Source: Holophagales bacterium (lineage in GTDB: Bacteria > Acidobacteriota > Thermoanaerobaculia > UBA5066). From it: DNA of 64,000 bases. A program made the translations under genes and the position numbers. This document shows positions 23,451 to 32,889 of this stretch, in pieces. Under the pieces are notes generated by a model that was given only the letters and a program-made list of their open reading frames with translations, was not told where the DNA came from and did no database searches. The stretch's first letter is position 1. Each line of letters starts with the position of its first letter. Location: contig JADKBZ010000001.1 in assembly GCA_016714815.1 (NCBI GenBank), positions 496,001 through 560,000 on the forward strand, given 5' to 3'.

Positions 23451-24743
23451 TCAGCGGCTCTCGACGGGAACGTAGTCGCGTCGGCCGGGTCCGAGGAAGA
23501 CCTGGCGGGGACGGGCGATCTTCTGGTCGGCGTCGTTGACCATCTCGTGCCACTGCGCGAGCCAGCCGGCGGTCCGGCCGATCGCGAAGAGGACGGTGAA
23601 GTAGTCGGGCGGGAAGCCCATCGCCTCGTAGATGAGGCCGGAGTAGAAGTCGACGTTCGGGTAGAGCTTCCGCTTGACGAAGTAGTCGTCCTGAAGCGCG
23701 ATCCGCTCGAGCTCGACGGCGATCTTCAGGAGCGGGTTCTTGCCGGTGACCTCGAAGACCTGGTCGGCGAGCCCCTTGATGACCTTCGCGCGCGGGTCGT
23801 AGTTCTTGTAGACCCGGTGCCCGAAGCCCATCAGCTTCTTCTCGCCCTGGCCCTCCTTGACCTCCTTGACGAACGCCGGGACGTTGTCGATGCTGCCGAT
23901 CTCGCGGAGCATGGTGAGGACCGCCTCGTTCGCACCGCCGTGAAGCGGGCCGTAGAGGGCGGAGATGGCGCCGGAGAGGCTCGAGTAGGGGTCGGTCTGC
24001 GCGGAGCTGATCGCGCGCATCGCGTTCGTCGAGCAGTTCTGCTCGTGGTCCGCGTGGAGGATGAAGAGGACGTCGAGCGCCCGCTCGAGGACCGGGTTCA
24101 CCTTGTACTTCGGCTCCGACATCTTCCGGAGCATCGAGAGGAAGTTGCCGACGTAGGAGAGCTCGTTGTCGGGATAGACGTAGGGGAACCCGATGGTGTG
24201 GCGGTAGGCGAAGGCCGCGATCGTCGGCATCTTCGCGATGAGCCGGATCGTGTGGTGCGCGCGCTGGCGCGGGTCGTGGACCAGCTTGGCCGACGGGTAG
24301 AAGGTGGAGAGCGCGCCGACCGTCGACTGCAGCATCCCCATCGGGTGGGCGTCGTGACGGAACCCCTCCATGAACTTCTTGATGTTCTCGTGGAGGTAGG
24401 TGTGGTGCGTGACGTGGCGGGTGAACTCGTCGAGCTCGGCCTTCGTCGGGAGCTCGCCGTTCCAGAGAAGCCACGCGACCTCGAGGAAGCTCGACTTCTC
24501 GGCGAGCTGCTCGATCGGGTAGCCGCGGTACTCGAGGATCCCCTTGTCGCCGTCGATGAAGGTGATCTTCGACTTGCACGACGCCGTGTTAAGGAACGCG
24601 GGGTCGTACGTCATCATGCCGAAGTCCTCCGGGTTCACCTTGATCTTCCGGAGGTCCATCGCCTTGATCGTGTCGTTCTCGATCGGAACGACATACTCCT
24701 TGCCGGTGCGGTTGTCCCGGATCGTCAGAGTGTTCTCGCTCAT
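23451..24743 (-). CDS. gltA: citrate synthase
   Basis: 430 residues. Condenses acetyl-CoA and oxaloacetate at the entry of the TCA cycle. The N-terminal domain and GYPIEQLAEKSSFLEVAWLL are typical of the long bacterial type I form. Catalytic residues lie in LYGPLHGGANEAV (His), MGFGHRVYKNYDPR (His) and PNVDFYSGLIYEAMG (Asp). The ATG at 24743 has GGAAGGGGAAG just upstream. Monocistronic: its own terminator, and divergent from the rhodanese gene. Confidence 0.97.
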   Translation of the reverse strand: MSENTLTIRDNRTGKEYVVPIENDTIKAMDLRKIKVNPEDFGMMTYDPAFLNTASCKSKITFIDGDKGILEYRGYPIEQLAEKSSFLEVAWLLWNGELPTKAELDEFTRHVTHHTYLHENIKKFMEGFRHDAHPMGMLQSTVGALSTFYPSAKLVHDPRQRAHHTIRLIAKMPTIAAFAYRHTIGFPYVYPDNELSYVGNFLSMLRKMSEPKYKVNPVLERALDVLFILHADHEQNCSTNAMRAISSAQTDPYSSLSGAISALYGPLHGGANEAVLTMLREIGSIDNVPAFVKEVKEGQGEKKLMGFGHRVYKNYDPRAKVIKGLADQVFEVTGKNPLLKIAVELERIALQDDYFVKRKLYPNVDFYSGLIYEAMGFPPDYFTVLFAIGRTAGWLAQWHEMVNDADQKIARPRQVFLGPGRRDYVPVESR

Positions 24744-24901
24744 GTTCTTCCCCTTCCTTGGCCTGCTCCAACGGACCGGCAATTCTAGCCCCGGAAGGGC
24801 CTGTTTCGTGTCGAACCGCGCGCCGTTCCGGCGCGGAGGGGAGGGCGGCAGCCTTGCATAGAATTTCGGACGGGCCGCGCGGCCCTGAACGGAGACGCCG
24901 A

Positions 24902-25633
24902 ATGAACCTCCGCCGATTCCTCGCCGAGGCCGTAACCCTCGTCGGTCTCGCGATCGCCTGTGCCCTCGTTTCCAACGCCTTCGCCGGGAAGGAGCGCCAG
25001 CTGCCGATCCCGGGCAGCTACCAGAACGCGACGAAGGTCAGCCCCCGGGCCGACGCGAGCCCGCTCCCCGCCTTCATAGCGGAGCAGCCCTCGGCCGTTC
25101 CGGCGGCCTCCGACCGGGCGCCGACCGGGGTTCCGCAGGCGATCCCGGCGGCGGGCGTGGCGGCCGCCCCCCGGCCGGCGCCGACGGCGCCCGCCAGCGC
25201 CGCGGCGGCGTCCACTCGCCCACCGGAGCCGAAGCCGGTTCCGGCCGCGGAGCTCCTCGCCAGATTCCCGGTGCACGGCCAGCCCTACGTCGAGATCCCG
25301 GGGGACGCGGCGGCCTGGCTGCACGCCCGCGGAGCCCTCTTCCTCGACGCACGCCGCACGAAGGACTTCGCCCAGGGACACGTCGGCGGGGCGCGTTCCT
25401 TCCCGGTCTGGGAAGCGGCGCTCGTGAAGGAACGGGTCGAGGGCCTCGTCGCCGAAGGGCGTGACCAGTCCCTTCCTGTCGTTCTCTACTGCTCGGGAGG
25501 CGAGTGCGAGGACTCGCACATGCTCGCGCAGACCCTCTTCGGGGCGGGCTTCGAGAACCTCCTCGTCTACCGGGACGGCTTCCCCGACTGGATGAAGCAG
25601 GGTGGTACGGTCGGCTCGGGAGCGACAGAATGA
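24902..25633 (+). CDS. exported rhodanese-domain protein
   Basis: 243 residues. An N-terminal hydrophobic segment (AVTLVGLAIACALVSNAFAG) exports or anchors the protein, and an Ala/Pro-rich linker of about 80 residues follows. The rhodanese domain (from about residue 130) has LFLDARRTKDFAQGHVGGA and the active loop LYCSGGECEDS with the catalytic Cys. Expected role: sulfur transfer or thiol binding in the periplasm. It is coupled by an ATGA overlap to a MauE-like membrane protein. Confidence 0.85.
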   Translation: MNLRRFLAEAVTLVGLAIACALVSNAFAGKERQLPIPGSYQNATKVSPRADASPLPAFIAEQPSAVPAASDRAPTGVPQAIPAAGVAAAPRPAPTAPASAAAASTRPPEPKPVPAAELLARFPVHGQPYVEIPGDAAAWLHARGALFLDARRTKDFAQGHVGGARSFPVWEAALVKERVEGLVAEGRDQSLPVVLYCSGGECEDSHMLAQTLFGAGFENLLVYRDGFPDWMKQGGTVGSGATE

Positions 25634-26100
25634 CCGTCCGGGACATGCTGACGCACCCCTGGCTCACGGTGAGGACCCAGATCGCGCTGGGCCTCTTCTT
25701 CGTCGTGGCGGCCCTTCCCAAGATCGCCGACCCGCCCTCCTTCGCCCACATGATCTACAACTACCGACTTCTTCCGGGTCAGCTCGTGAACGTTTCGGCG
25801 CTGGTGATGCCGTGGGCCGAGCTGTTGATGGGCCTCGCCCTCATCTGCGGCATCTGGCGCCGCGCGGCGGCGACTCTCGTCGGGGCCCTGCTCGTCGTCT
25901 TCATCATCGCGATCTCGGTCAACCTCCTCCGGGGGAACGCCATCGACTGCGGCTGCTTCGACGTGGCAGCCGCGGGCCGGAGCGTCGCGGAACGGCTTCA
26001 CGACATGCGGATGATCATCGTCCGCGACGTCGGCATGCTCCTCCTCGTGGCGCAGGGGCTCCTCGGGGCGGATCGGGCGGAGGGGGGAGGGGCGCTCTAG
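25630..26100 (+). CDS. MauE/DoxX-like membrane protein
   Basis: 156 residues with four predicted helices (QIALGLFFVVAALPKIAD; ALVMPWAELLMGLALICGIW; ATLVGALLVVFIIAISVN; and a C-terminal helix). A Cys-Gly-Cys motif, DCGCFD, follows the third helix, as in MauE-family proteins linked to disulfide formation. It is coupled to the periplasmic rhodanese gene, suggesting a membrane thiol/sulfur relay; the partner and reaction are unproven. Confidence 0.82.
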   Translation: MTVRDMLTHPWLTVRTQIALGLFFVVAALPKIADPPSFAHMIYNYRLLPGQLVNVSALVMPWAELLMGLALICGIWRRAAATLVGALLVVFIIAISVNLLRGNAIDCGCFDVAAAGRSVAERLHDMRMIIVRDVGMLLLVAQGLLGADRAEGGGAL

Positions 26101-26171
26101 CCCCTACTGCCGCCGGACAGGGATCCCGGCTATGATTCCGTCCCGAGCAACCTCGGGAGAATGTCGAAGCC

Positions 26172-28679
26172 GTGCCGACCAATCGTGACCTCGCCCTCCT
26201 GAAGGCATTCGAGGAGGTCCTCTCGGAGGGCCGGTTCCTCGACGAGGCGATCGGGACCGTACTCGATACGGCCCTGAGGTTCTTCGACGCCGTCGCGGTC
26301 GCACTCCAGCCGGCCGGCGGTGCGCCGCCGATCAGCCGGGCGGGATCCTCCATCGTCGCGACGGCCGCCGAGCAGCGGCTCGCGCGGGTCCTGGATGGCC
26401 TCCTGGCGGAAAGCCGCGAGAAGCGGGTGGTCGAGTCGGGGCTCATCTTCGTTTGCGCTCCGGTGAAGGTCGGGGACCACGTCAGCGGCGCCTTCGGCGT
26501 CTCCCTTCCCCTGTCGACGGGGAAGGGGGTCGACGTCGACGAGGGGATCCGTTCCTTCGCCCAGATCTTCGGGAGGATTCTGGAGCGGGAGCGGAGCGTC
26601 GCCACGCTCGTGAAACGGCGCGAGGAAGCGGTCGCCCTCTTCGAGCTCGCCGCCGGCGCCCTGCACACGCTCAATGCCGACGAGGTCGTTCGCCTCACCG
26701 CGGCCTCGCTCCAGCGCCAGCTCGAGTTCGACCAGGTTCAGGCCTATCGGTACTACGCCGAGCAGAAGGAGATCGAGCACATCCTCGGGCAGGGGACCTC
26801 TCCCGGGACCGGCGGGGGGTTCATCCCCGGAAAGCGCCGCCCCATCGAGGACGACGGCATCCTCGTCCGGGCGCTCGCCGCCCACGGTCCCGCGTTCGAC
26901 GACGACGACGCGGACGCCGACGACAGCAAAGGCCCCCGTCGCCGCCGCCGGCTCGCCCTCCCCCTCGAGCAGGGCGAGACGGTCTTCGGCTTCCTCACGA
27001 TGTCGCGCCGGGGCGCGTTCGTCCTCACCCCGCAGGAGATGCGGCTCGTCCAGGAGCTCGCCCGCCTCGCCGCCGGAGCGCTCGAAAAGGCGCGTCTCGT
27101 CGAAGCGGAACGGCGCAATGCGGAGCGCGTCGCGTTCGTGAACCGAGTCCACGCCGCGCTCGGAGGCCTGACGGAGCTCGACGCGATCCTCGACCGGACC
27201 GTCCAGGAGATCGGCTCCCATTTCGACCTCGACCTCTGTGCCGTTCAGCTCCACCCGCTCGACCAGCTCGCGGGGCCGTCGGCGTTCTGCTGGAAGGGAG
27301 GCGTGCCGCGCGGCCGCAACCGCGACGAGGTGCCGCGCGCCCTCTTCGAGCTCCTCTCCGCGGAGGGGTCGTATGCCCTCCTGCCCGACGTCACGGCCGG
27401 GGAGAACGGCCTCGACCTCGTCCCGGCGCCGGAGGCGGTGAAGGATTTCTCGCGGCCGCTCAGCCTCGTCGCCGTACCGCTCGCCTCCCGTGGAGAGATC
27501 GTCGGCGCCCTCGTCGGGATGGGTGCCGGCCGTCCCTGGGCCTTCGGTCCGCCGATGCTCCGTTCCTTCCAGGCGCTCGCGGTCGAGGTCTCCCTCGCGG
27601 TGACGTCCGCCAGGCTCCTTCAGCGCGAACGCGATTCCTACCGGTTCCTCGACCGGCTGAGAGAGGTCGGCCGCTCCTTCACGACGACCTTCGACGGGGC
27701 GCGCATCAAGCACACGCTGTGCGAGCAGGCTGTCGCGCTCCTGGCGGGCACGAGCGCGCAGTTCTGGGACGCCGACGCCCAGACGAAATCGCTCCGGGTC
27801 CTGGCGAACTGGGGGGGCGAAGGAAGCAGCGAGGGGCTCCGCACCGTCCCGACCGAGAGCTCCAGCCACCCCGTCGTCCGCGCCTGGCTCGAGAAAGCCC
27901 TCGTCCTCGTGGAGGAGTCGGAGATCGCCACGCTCTACCCGGGAGCGGGTGCCGGTGCGGGCCCGGGGATCCTGCGCGCACTGGCCGTTCCCCTTCTCTA
28001 CCAGGACGAGCAGATCGGGGTCCTCACCTTCGCGTTCCGCTCCCCCGGCAGCGCCTGGCCCTCGGAGCTCGGGGGGAGGCTCTCGCTCCTCGCGGACGCG
28101 GCCGCCGTAGCCCTCCACAACTCGCGGCTCATGAAGATCATCGAGCAGCAGACCGAGCGCGACGGCGTCACCGGTCTCTACAACCAGGGGGCGATTCTTC
28201 GGCGCCTCGAGTCGGAGCTGAGGCGCGCGGAGAGGAGCGGCCAGCCGCTCTCGGTGGCGCACCTCTGCGTCGACGGCCTCGCCGAGGCGGGGCAGCGCTT
28301 CGGTATTCCCTACGGCGACTCGCTCCTGCCGAAGGTCGCCGCGCAGCTCGTCCGGGCGACCCGGTCCGTGAACATCGTCGGACGGGGGAAGGGCGACCGC
28401 TTCTGGATCCTCATCTTCGAGGCGAACAAGGTGACGGGTCAGCGGGCGGCCGAGGCGATCCAGAAGAACTTCATGCAGGCGTTCGACCCCCGGCTCGAGG
28501 CGACGGGCCTGAAGTTCTCCCTGACGATCGGGCTCGCCTCGTATCCCGAGGATGCGTTCGACACCGCCAGCCTCCTGTCACGAGCGGAAGAGGCGCTGGA
28601 CGACGCGACCAAGAACGGAACCGGGACGATCTCCCTCTACGGCGCGCTCGCCGAGGCCGACCTGGCCGACGAGTTCTAG
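26172..28679 (+). CDS. multi-GAF sensor protein with degenerate GGDEF domain
   Basis: 835 residues from a GTG start. Several GAF-like sensor domains follow one another (about 1-140, 150-300, 320-470, 490-650), joined by helices, then a GGDEF-fold domain (about 655-830; DGVTGLYNQGAILRRLE). The GGDEF signature is KGDRF (about 741-745), so the Glu needed for catalysis is Arg, and the I-site RxxD is RSVN. Diguanylate cyclase activity is therefore unlikely; a signal-binding or scaffold role is possible. No membrane segment is seen. Confidence 0.83.
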   Translation: MPTNRDLALLKAFEEVLSEGRFLDEAIGTVLDTALRFFDAVAVALQPAGGAPPISRAGSSIVATAAEQRLARVLDGLLAESREKRVVESGLIFVCAPVKVGDHVSGAFGVSLPLSTGKGVDVDEGIRSFAQIFGRILERERSVATLVKRREEAVALFELAAGALHTLNADEVVRLTAASLQRQLEFDQVQAYRYYAEQKEIEHILGQGTSPGTGGGFIPGKRRPIEDDGILVRALAAHGPAFDDDDADADDSKGPRRRRRLALPLEQGETVFGFLTMSRRGAFVLTPQEMRLVQELARLAAGALEKARLVEAERRNAERVAFVNRVHAALGGLTELDAILDRTVQEIGSHFDLDLCAVQLHPLDQLAGPSAFCWKGGVPRGRNRDEVPRALFELLSAEGSYALLPDVTAGENGLDLVPAPEAVKDFSRPLSLVAVPLASRGEIVGALVGMGAGRPWAFGPPMLRSFQALAVEVSLAVTSARLLQRERDSYRFLDRLREVGRSFTTTFDGARIKHTLCEQAVALLAGTSAQFWDADAQTKSLRVLANWGGEGSSEGLRTVPTESSSHPVVRAWLEKALVLVEESEIATLYPGAGAGAGPGILRALAVPLLYQDEQIGVLTFAFRSPGSAWPSELGGRLSLLADAAAVALHNSRLMKIIEQQTERDGVTGLYNQGAILRRLESELRRAERSGQPLSVAHLCVDGLAEAGQRFGIPYGDSLLPKVAAQLVRATRSVNIVGRGKGDRFWILIFEANKVTGQRAAEAIQKNFMQAFDPRLEATGLKFSLTIGLASYPEDAFDTASLLSRAEEALDDATKNGTGTISLYGALAEADLADEF

Positions 28680-28696
28680 GGTCGAGGGTCCGCGCG

Positions 28697-29527
28697 TCAG
28701 GGAAAGGACTCGACGGGAACGCCGTCGAGGGCGTGCCGCGCCGCCGCCGCGATCTCCTCGAGGGCCTCCGCCCCAAGCGCGTGGACGCCCGCCTCCATCG
28801 TCTCCCGCGCGACGGTGTAGACCTGCACTCCGGCGAGGGAGCCACCGGCCCGAACGACGCGGGCGAGGCGGCCGGCCCAGGCGTCGACCTCCCCGCGAGA
28901 GGGAGGGCCGAGCTCGTCCGACAGGAAGAACATCGACTGGACGACGACGGGATGCCGCCGCGCGGCGCCGGCGAGGTTCGCGAGAATCCGGTCGAACGGG
29001 ACCACCGTCCGGCAGACGGCCCGGTAGAACGCCTCGGTTCCGGCGTCGAGCTTGATCCAGAAGCGCCCGCCGCGGGCGGCGAAGAGATCGTGCGCCGCCT
29101 TCATCTCCTCCCGTCCGAGACCGGAGCCGTTCGTGATGAGGATCACCGGGATGCCGGCGAGCCCCGCGGCGTCCCGGGCGTCGAAGACGCCCCTGGCGAG
29201 AGGGAGGAAGCCGCGGAACGTGGACGGCTCGCCGTCACCGGCGAACGCGATGTCGCGGAGGGGCTCGCCGCCCGCAGGGCGAGATGCCAGGACGGCCGCG
29301 AGCTCGCCGGCGACCTCCGAGGCGGCGATCGGCGGGCGCCGGCGGTGGAGAGCGATCGCGCGCCGGTCGATCACCTCGCAGTAGACACAGTCGAAATTGC
29401 AGCTCTTCTGGGGGTCCAGGTTGATCCCGACCGACAGCCCGCCCGACCGGCGGGAGCGGACGACGTAGACGAAACGCCGTCCGGCCAGTCCACGATGGTG
29501 AAGGTGCGTGACGCGCTTCTCACTCAC
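28697..29527 (-). CDS. radical SAM protein
   Basis: 276 residues. The iron-sulfur motif CxxxCxxC is present as CNFDCVYC near residue 43. AFAGDGEPST and ILITNGSG are typical SAM-binding strands. It belongs to the group with the INLDPQKSCNFDCVYCE opening, broadly annotated as radical SAM domain proteins; the substrate is not known. GTG start. Its 3' end converges on the GAF protein gene, and its 5' end is divergent from the kinase gene. Confidence 0.87.
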   Translation of the reverse strand: MSEKRVTHLHHRGLAGRRFVYVVRSRRSGGLSVGINLDPQKSCNFDCVYCEVIDRRAIALHRRRPPIAASEVAGELAAVLASRPAGGEPLRDIAFAGDGEPSTFRGFLPLARGVFDARDAAGLAGIPVILITNGSGLGREEMKAAHDLFAARGGRFWIKLDAGTEAFYRAVCRTVVPFDRILANLAGAARRHPVVVQSMFFLSDELGPPSRGEVDAWAGRLARVVRAGGSLAGVQVYTVARETMEAGVHALGAEALEEIAAAARHALDGVPVESFP

Positions 29528-29571
29528 GGAGGCCCCGGAGTCGTATCCTAAGGCAGAGAAACGAGGACGAC

Positions 29572-31692
29572 ATGGCCGTAACCCCTGGAACCCTCCTGGG
29601 TCGATATCGTCTCCTCGAGCGCGCCGGAACCGGCGGAATGTCGGAAGTCTGGCGGGCCGAGGACCAGACCCTCCACCGCACCGTCGCCGTCAAGGTCATC
29701 CACGACCCGATCGCCGCGGACCCGACCTTCGCGGAACGCTTCCTCCGGGAAGCGCGCCTCGTCGCCGGGCTCGAGCACCCGAACATCCTCTCCGTCTACG
29801 ACTTCGGGACGGCGCCCCTCGAAGGGAAGGACGTCTCGTACCTCGTGATGCCCCTCGTTTCCGGGGGCTCGCTGAAGGAGCGGATCAAGGGTCCGGTGCC
29901 GCCCGGCGAGGCGGTTCCGTGGCTCGCCGCGATCGCGATGGCTCTCGACCACGCGCACTCGAAGGGAATCCTCCACCGCGACGTCAAACCGGGGAACGTC
30001 CTCCTCGACGGCGGCGGCCGGCCCCTCCTGGCCGACTTCGGCCTCGCGCGCAGCGCCGACTCGGTGTCGGGGCTGACCGCCACGGGCACCGTGATGGGAA
30101 CGCCGTCGTACATGGCGCCGGAACAGGCGATGGGCAAGGCGCTCGACGCGAGGGCCGACCAGTACGCCCTCGCCTGCATCGCCTTCGAGATGCTGACGGG
30201 CCGCGTCCCGTTCAAGGCCGACACGCCGCTCGCGGTGCTCCACCAGCACGTCAGCGTTCCCCCCGAGCCGGTGACGTCCTTCATCGGAGGCCTGCCCCCG
30301 GGAGTCGACGACGTCCTTTCCCGCGGGCTCTCGAAGAACGCGGCCCAGCGCTATGCCAGCTGCACGGAGCTCGTGTCGGCGCTGGCCGCCGTCTTCGGGC
30401 TCTCTCTCGGGTCGACGGCCGCGATCTCGTCCCCGGTCCGTGCGGTCCCGCCCCCCGTTCCATCCCAGACGGGAGCGCCGACGATCCACGGTGCGCCGAC
30501 CGTTCTCGAGGATCCCGGGCAGAGGCCCGTCGCGGACCTCCCGACGGTGGTGACGCGGGACGCCGCGGTCATCTCGGGCGGCTCCATCTCTTCGCCCGAG
30601 GCGAGGATGGCGGCCGCGGCGTCGATGCCTCCTCCTCCTCCCGTCGTTCGCGGGAAGGGACCGAATCCCGCCCTTCTCGCCGTGGCGGCCCTTCTCGTCC
30701 TCGGGGTGCTCGGCGGCGGCGGCTGGTTCGCGTGGTCGCGACTGTCCGCCGGAAAGGGCGGAGAGACGACGCCCGCGAAGGCGGCGGAGCTTGCGAGCGT
30801 CCTGCCGACCCCCGCGCCGGAGGCGGCGCCGAACCCGGACGCCGGGGCCGTCCCGGAAACAGGAGCGGAGACGGGAACCGGGACCCTCCCCGCCGCCGAG
30901 CCCGCCACCGCGGTCCCGTCGAGCGCTGCAGGAGCGGTCGCCAGCTCCGAGCCTTCGTCGGGAGGCCAGGTGGCGAATGGCGCTCCGGCGACGACCCGAT
31001 CGGAAGAACGGCCGCCTGTGAACAGGGGCGGCTCCACGTCGACGAACGGCGGCGTCCGGCCCGGCGGGCCGGGCGCGGCGGGGCGCGAACCCATGCGGCC
31101 GGACGGCGGGGCGCTCGCCCTCCCGCGGCGCGAGGCGCTCGTCGACGGAGGGAGCTGGTCTCTCGACTCGCGCGTGGAGCGCGCCTACACCGCCCTCGAC
31201 ACGACCCGGACGAAGGGCACGCTCACCCGGGAGGCCCTCGCCGAGGCGGGCGGCGTGGCGCGGGAGATCTCCGCCATCAGCGACGAGCCGGAGGCGCACT
31301 TCATCGATCTGTACACGCGCGCCGGGAGCGCCTTCCTCAACGGCGACAACGCGACGGCGTGGCAGCAGCTCGACCAGGCGTTCAAGGTCGACTCCGCCGG
31401 CGCCGCCGGCGGGCGGGTGCTCCGTTTCGTGAGAAAGGTGATGCGGGGCAAGGGGCGGAACCCGGGGCCGGACTCGAACTGGATCCTCGGCCTCGCCTTC
31501 GGAGACGTGCGCGGCGACCTCGACGAGGAGCTGGAGGCGGCCGCCGAGCGGGCCCCCGGGAACAGGGCGGTCCTCTTCGCGCGCGCCCTGCGGGCGGTCG
31601 AGGTGCGGGACGGCCGGAAGGCGGAGGCTCTGCTGGGAGAGGGCTGCTCCGGGGGAGTCGAGGAGGCCTGCCAGCTCCTCGGGCGGCGCTGA
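29572..31692 (+). CDS. transmembrane Ser/Thr protein kinase
   Basis: 706 residues. Cytoplasmic Hanks-type kinase: glycine loop GRYRLLERAGTGGMSEVW, ATP Lys41 in VAVKVI, catalytic HRDVKPGN (Asp137), DFGLA, and APEQA in the activation segment. A Pro-rich linker leads to one transmembrane helix (about 365-387, LLAVAALLVLGVLGGGGWFAW), then a low-complexity region and an outer helical domain (from about 525) of TPR-like character. It probably senses envelope conditions. A GAGG ribosome site precedes the ATG. It converges on the CsgG-like gene. Confidence 0.92.
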   Translation: MAVTPGTLLGRYRLLERAGTGGMSEVWRAEDQTLHRTVAVKVIHDPIAADPTFAERFLREARLVAGLEHPNILSVYDFGTAPLEGKDVSYLVMPLVSGGSLKERIKGPVPPGEAVPWLAAIAMALDHAHSKGILHRDVKPGNVLLDGGGRPLLADFGLARSADSVSGLTATGTVMGTPSYMAPEQAMGKALDARADQYALACIAFEMLTGRVPFKADTPLAVLHQHVSVPPEPVTSFIGGLPPGVDDVLSRGLSKNAAQRYASCTELVSALAAVFGLSLGSTAAISSPVRAVPPPVPSQTGAPTIHGAPTVLEDPGQRPVADLPTVVTRDAAVISGGSISSPEARMAAAASMPPPPPVVRGKGPNPALLAVAALLVLGVLGGGGWFAWSRLSAGKGGETTPAKAAELASVLPTPAPEAAPNPDAGAVPETGAETGTGTLPAAEPATAVPSSAAGAVASSEPSSGGQVANGAPATTRSEERPPVNRGGSTSTNGGVRPGGPGAAGREPMRPDGGALALPRREALVDGGSWSLDSRVERAYTALDTTRTKGTLTREALAEAGGVAREISAISDEPEAHFIDLYTRAGSAFLNGDNATAWQQLDQAFKVDSAGAAGGRVLRFVRKVMRGKGRNPGPDSNWILGLAFGDVRGDLDEELEAAAERAPGNRAVLFARALRAVEVRDGRKAEALLGEGCSGGVEEACQLLGRR

Positions 31693-31707
31693 TCCGGAAG
31701 TGAAGAC

Positions 31708-31771
31708 GGGCGCGACGGGGGATGCCCGTCGCGCCCGCGAACCACTCGACTTTCCCGGGGCGCCCCGGGAA
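31708..31771. terminator. bidirectional hairpin pair
   Basis: First stem: 12 bp (31708-31719 with 31725-31736), loop GGATG. Second: a perfect 20-bp palindrome at 31752-31771. They occupy the gap between the convergent kinase (ends 31692) and CsgG-like gene (ends 31776). U-tracts are absent, but stem strength is high. Confidence 0.65.
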
Positions 31772-31775
31772 GAAT

Positions 31776-32681
31776 TCAGTTCTTGATCATGTCCCCGGAC
31801 TTGAAGCCCGAGCCGTTGACAATCGAAGCCGTCGACAGGCGGGCGCCCATCACCTTCGTGACCTTCACGCGACCGACCTTCTTCTCGTCGGAGCCGAGCA
31901 CTTCTCCGGTGTCGGGGTCCTTGATGACGTTGCCGACGCGGAAGACGTCGAACGTGTCGCCTTCCTTGATGCCGGCTTCGGCGCCGACGTTCAGGAAGAC
32001 GGAGTCTCCCTCGATCTTGGCGATCTTGCCCGCCACGCCGGAGGCGTCGCTGCTGCCGCCGAGGCCCGACGTCGGGGCCGAGGCCTTCCCCATCGACTCC
32101 GCGAGCTTGACGACGACGGGCCGAAGGACCCGGTCGAGCTTGCGCTTGTCCTCGACGCCGCCGCCGGCGCCCGCGACGTAGACCTGGGCGTCCGAGGTCG
32201 ACTCCTTGGCGGTGTCGGCCCAGACGATCTCGCCCGTCGTCGTGTTGATCATCCGGGCGTCGATGGAGGCGTCCATCTTCTGAGAACCGACCTTCACGGA
32301 CGGCATCCCGAACATCCCCGGGACGCGGGCCCCGCGGTCGGCGACTCCGAGCTCGGTGAGCGCCCCGGTGATGAGGTACTCGACCCCGAGGAGCTTGCCT
32401 GCCTTCACCGCCGTCTTCGGGTCGATGTCGCCCGACAGCGACAGGCCCTTCTCCTGCATGATCGCGGCGAGCTGCTCGCGCTCGATGACGCGGTACTTCC
32501 CGCTCTTGACGAGCTCGGTGACGAGCATGTCCTGGGCGGCCTGGCCGGCGTGGTACCAGGAGTAGTGCTGCGTCTTGTCCTTGAATTCGATGACGGCCAC
32601 ACGCGGCTTGGCCGCGGCCGCCACGGCGGACGAGGCGAGGGCCGCGAGGAGGCCGAGCGCCACGGCGAGGTTCTTCTTCAT
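31776..32681 (-). CDS. CsgG-family outer-membrane/periplasmic protein
   Basis: 301 residues. Signal peptide ends AVAAAAK. A CsgG-like domain follows: KPRVAVIEFKDKT, DMLVTELVKSGKYRVIEREQL, GKLLGVEYLITGALTE, DARMINTTTGEIVW. The C-terminal part (GVAGKIAKIEGDSVFLNVGAE, then GRVKVTKVMGARLSTASIV) resembles FlgT C-terminal domains that bind envelope structures. No lipobox is seen, unlike true CsgG. The start ATG at 32681 has GGAGG 8 bases upstream. Role in secretion or envelope assembly is inferred. Confidence 0.85.
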   Translation of the reverse strand: MKKNLAVALGLLAALASSAVAAAAKPRVAVIEFKDKTQHYSWYHAGQAAQDMLVTELVKSGKYRVIEREQLAAIMQEKGLSLSGDIDPKTAVKAGKLLGVEYLITGALTELGVADRGARVPGMFGMPSVKVGSQKMDASIDARMINTTTGEIVWADTAKESTSDAQVYVAGAGGGVEDKRKLDRVLRPVVVKLAESMGKASAPTSGLGGSSDASGVAGKIAKIEGDSVFLNVGAEAGIKEGDTFDVFRVGNVIKDPDTGEVLGSDEKKVGRVKVTKVMGARLSTASIVNGSGFKSGDMIKN

Positions 32682-32785
32682 CAATCCATCCTCCGTTTTC
32701 GGGCATTCTCCGCCCGCGAGCCTTCCCCTTCAACCGGCGTGCCGCCCCGTGCCGTGCGGGGGGACACGAAAGAGGACGTTCTTCC

Positions 32786-32828
32786 GCCGCCAGACCCTCG
32801 CCAGGGGGCCGTGACGGAGTCTGGCGGC
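32786..32828. promoter_or_regulatory. inverted repeat in a divergent promoter region
   Basis: GCCGCCAGAC (32786-32795) pairs with GTCTGGCGGC (32819-32828) around 23 bases, between the divergent CsgG-like and fabH genes. TAGACT (32872-32877) downstream may be the fabH -10 box. Regulator unknown. Confidence 0.4.
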
Positions 32829-32889
32829 CCGCGAGAGGGGCGTGCCTGTCGCGCGGCCGCCGGGACGGGGCTAGACTCCCCGCCTTCGC

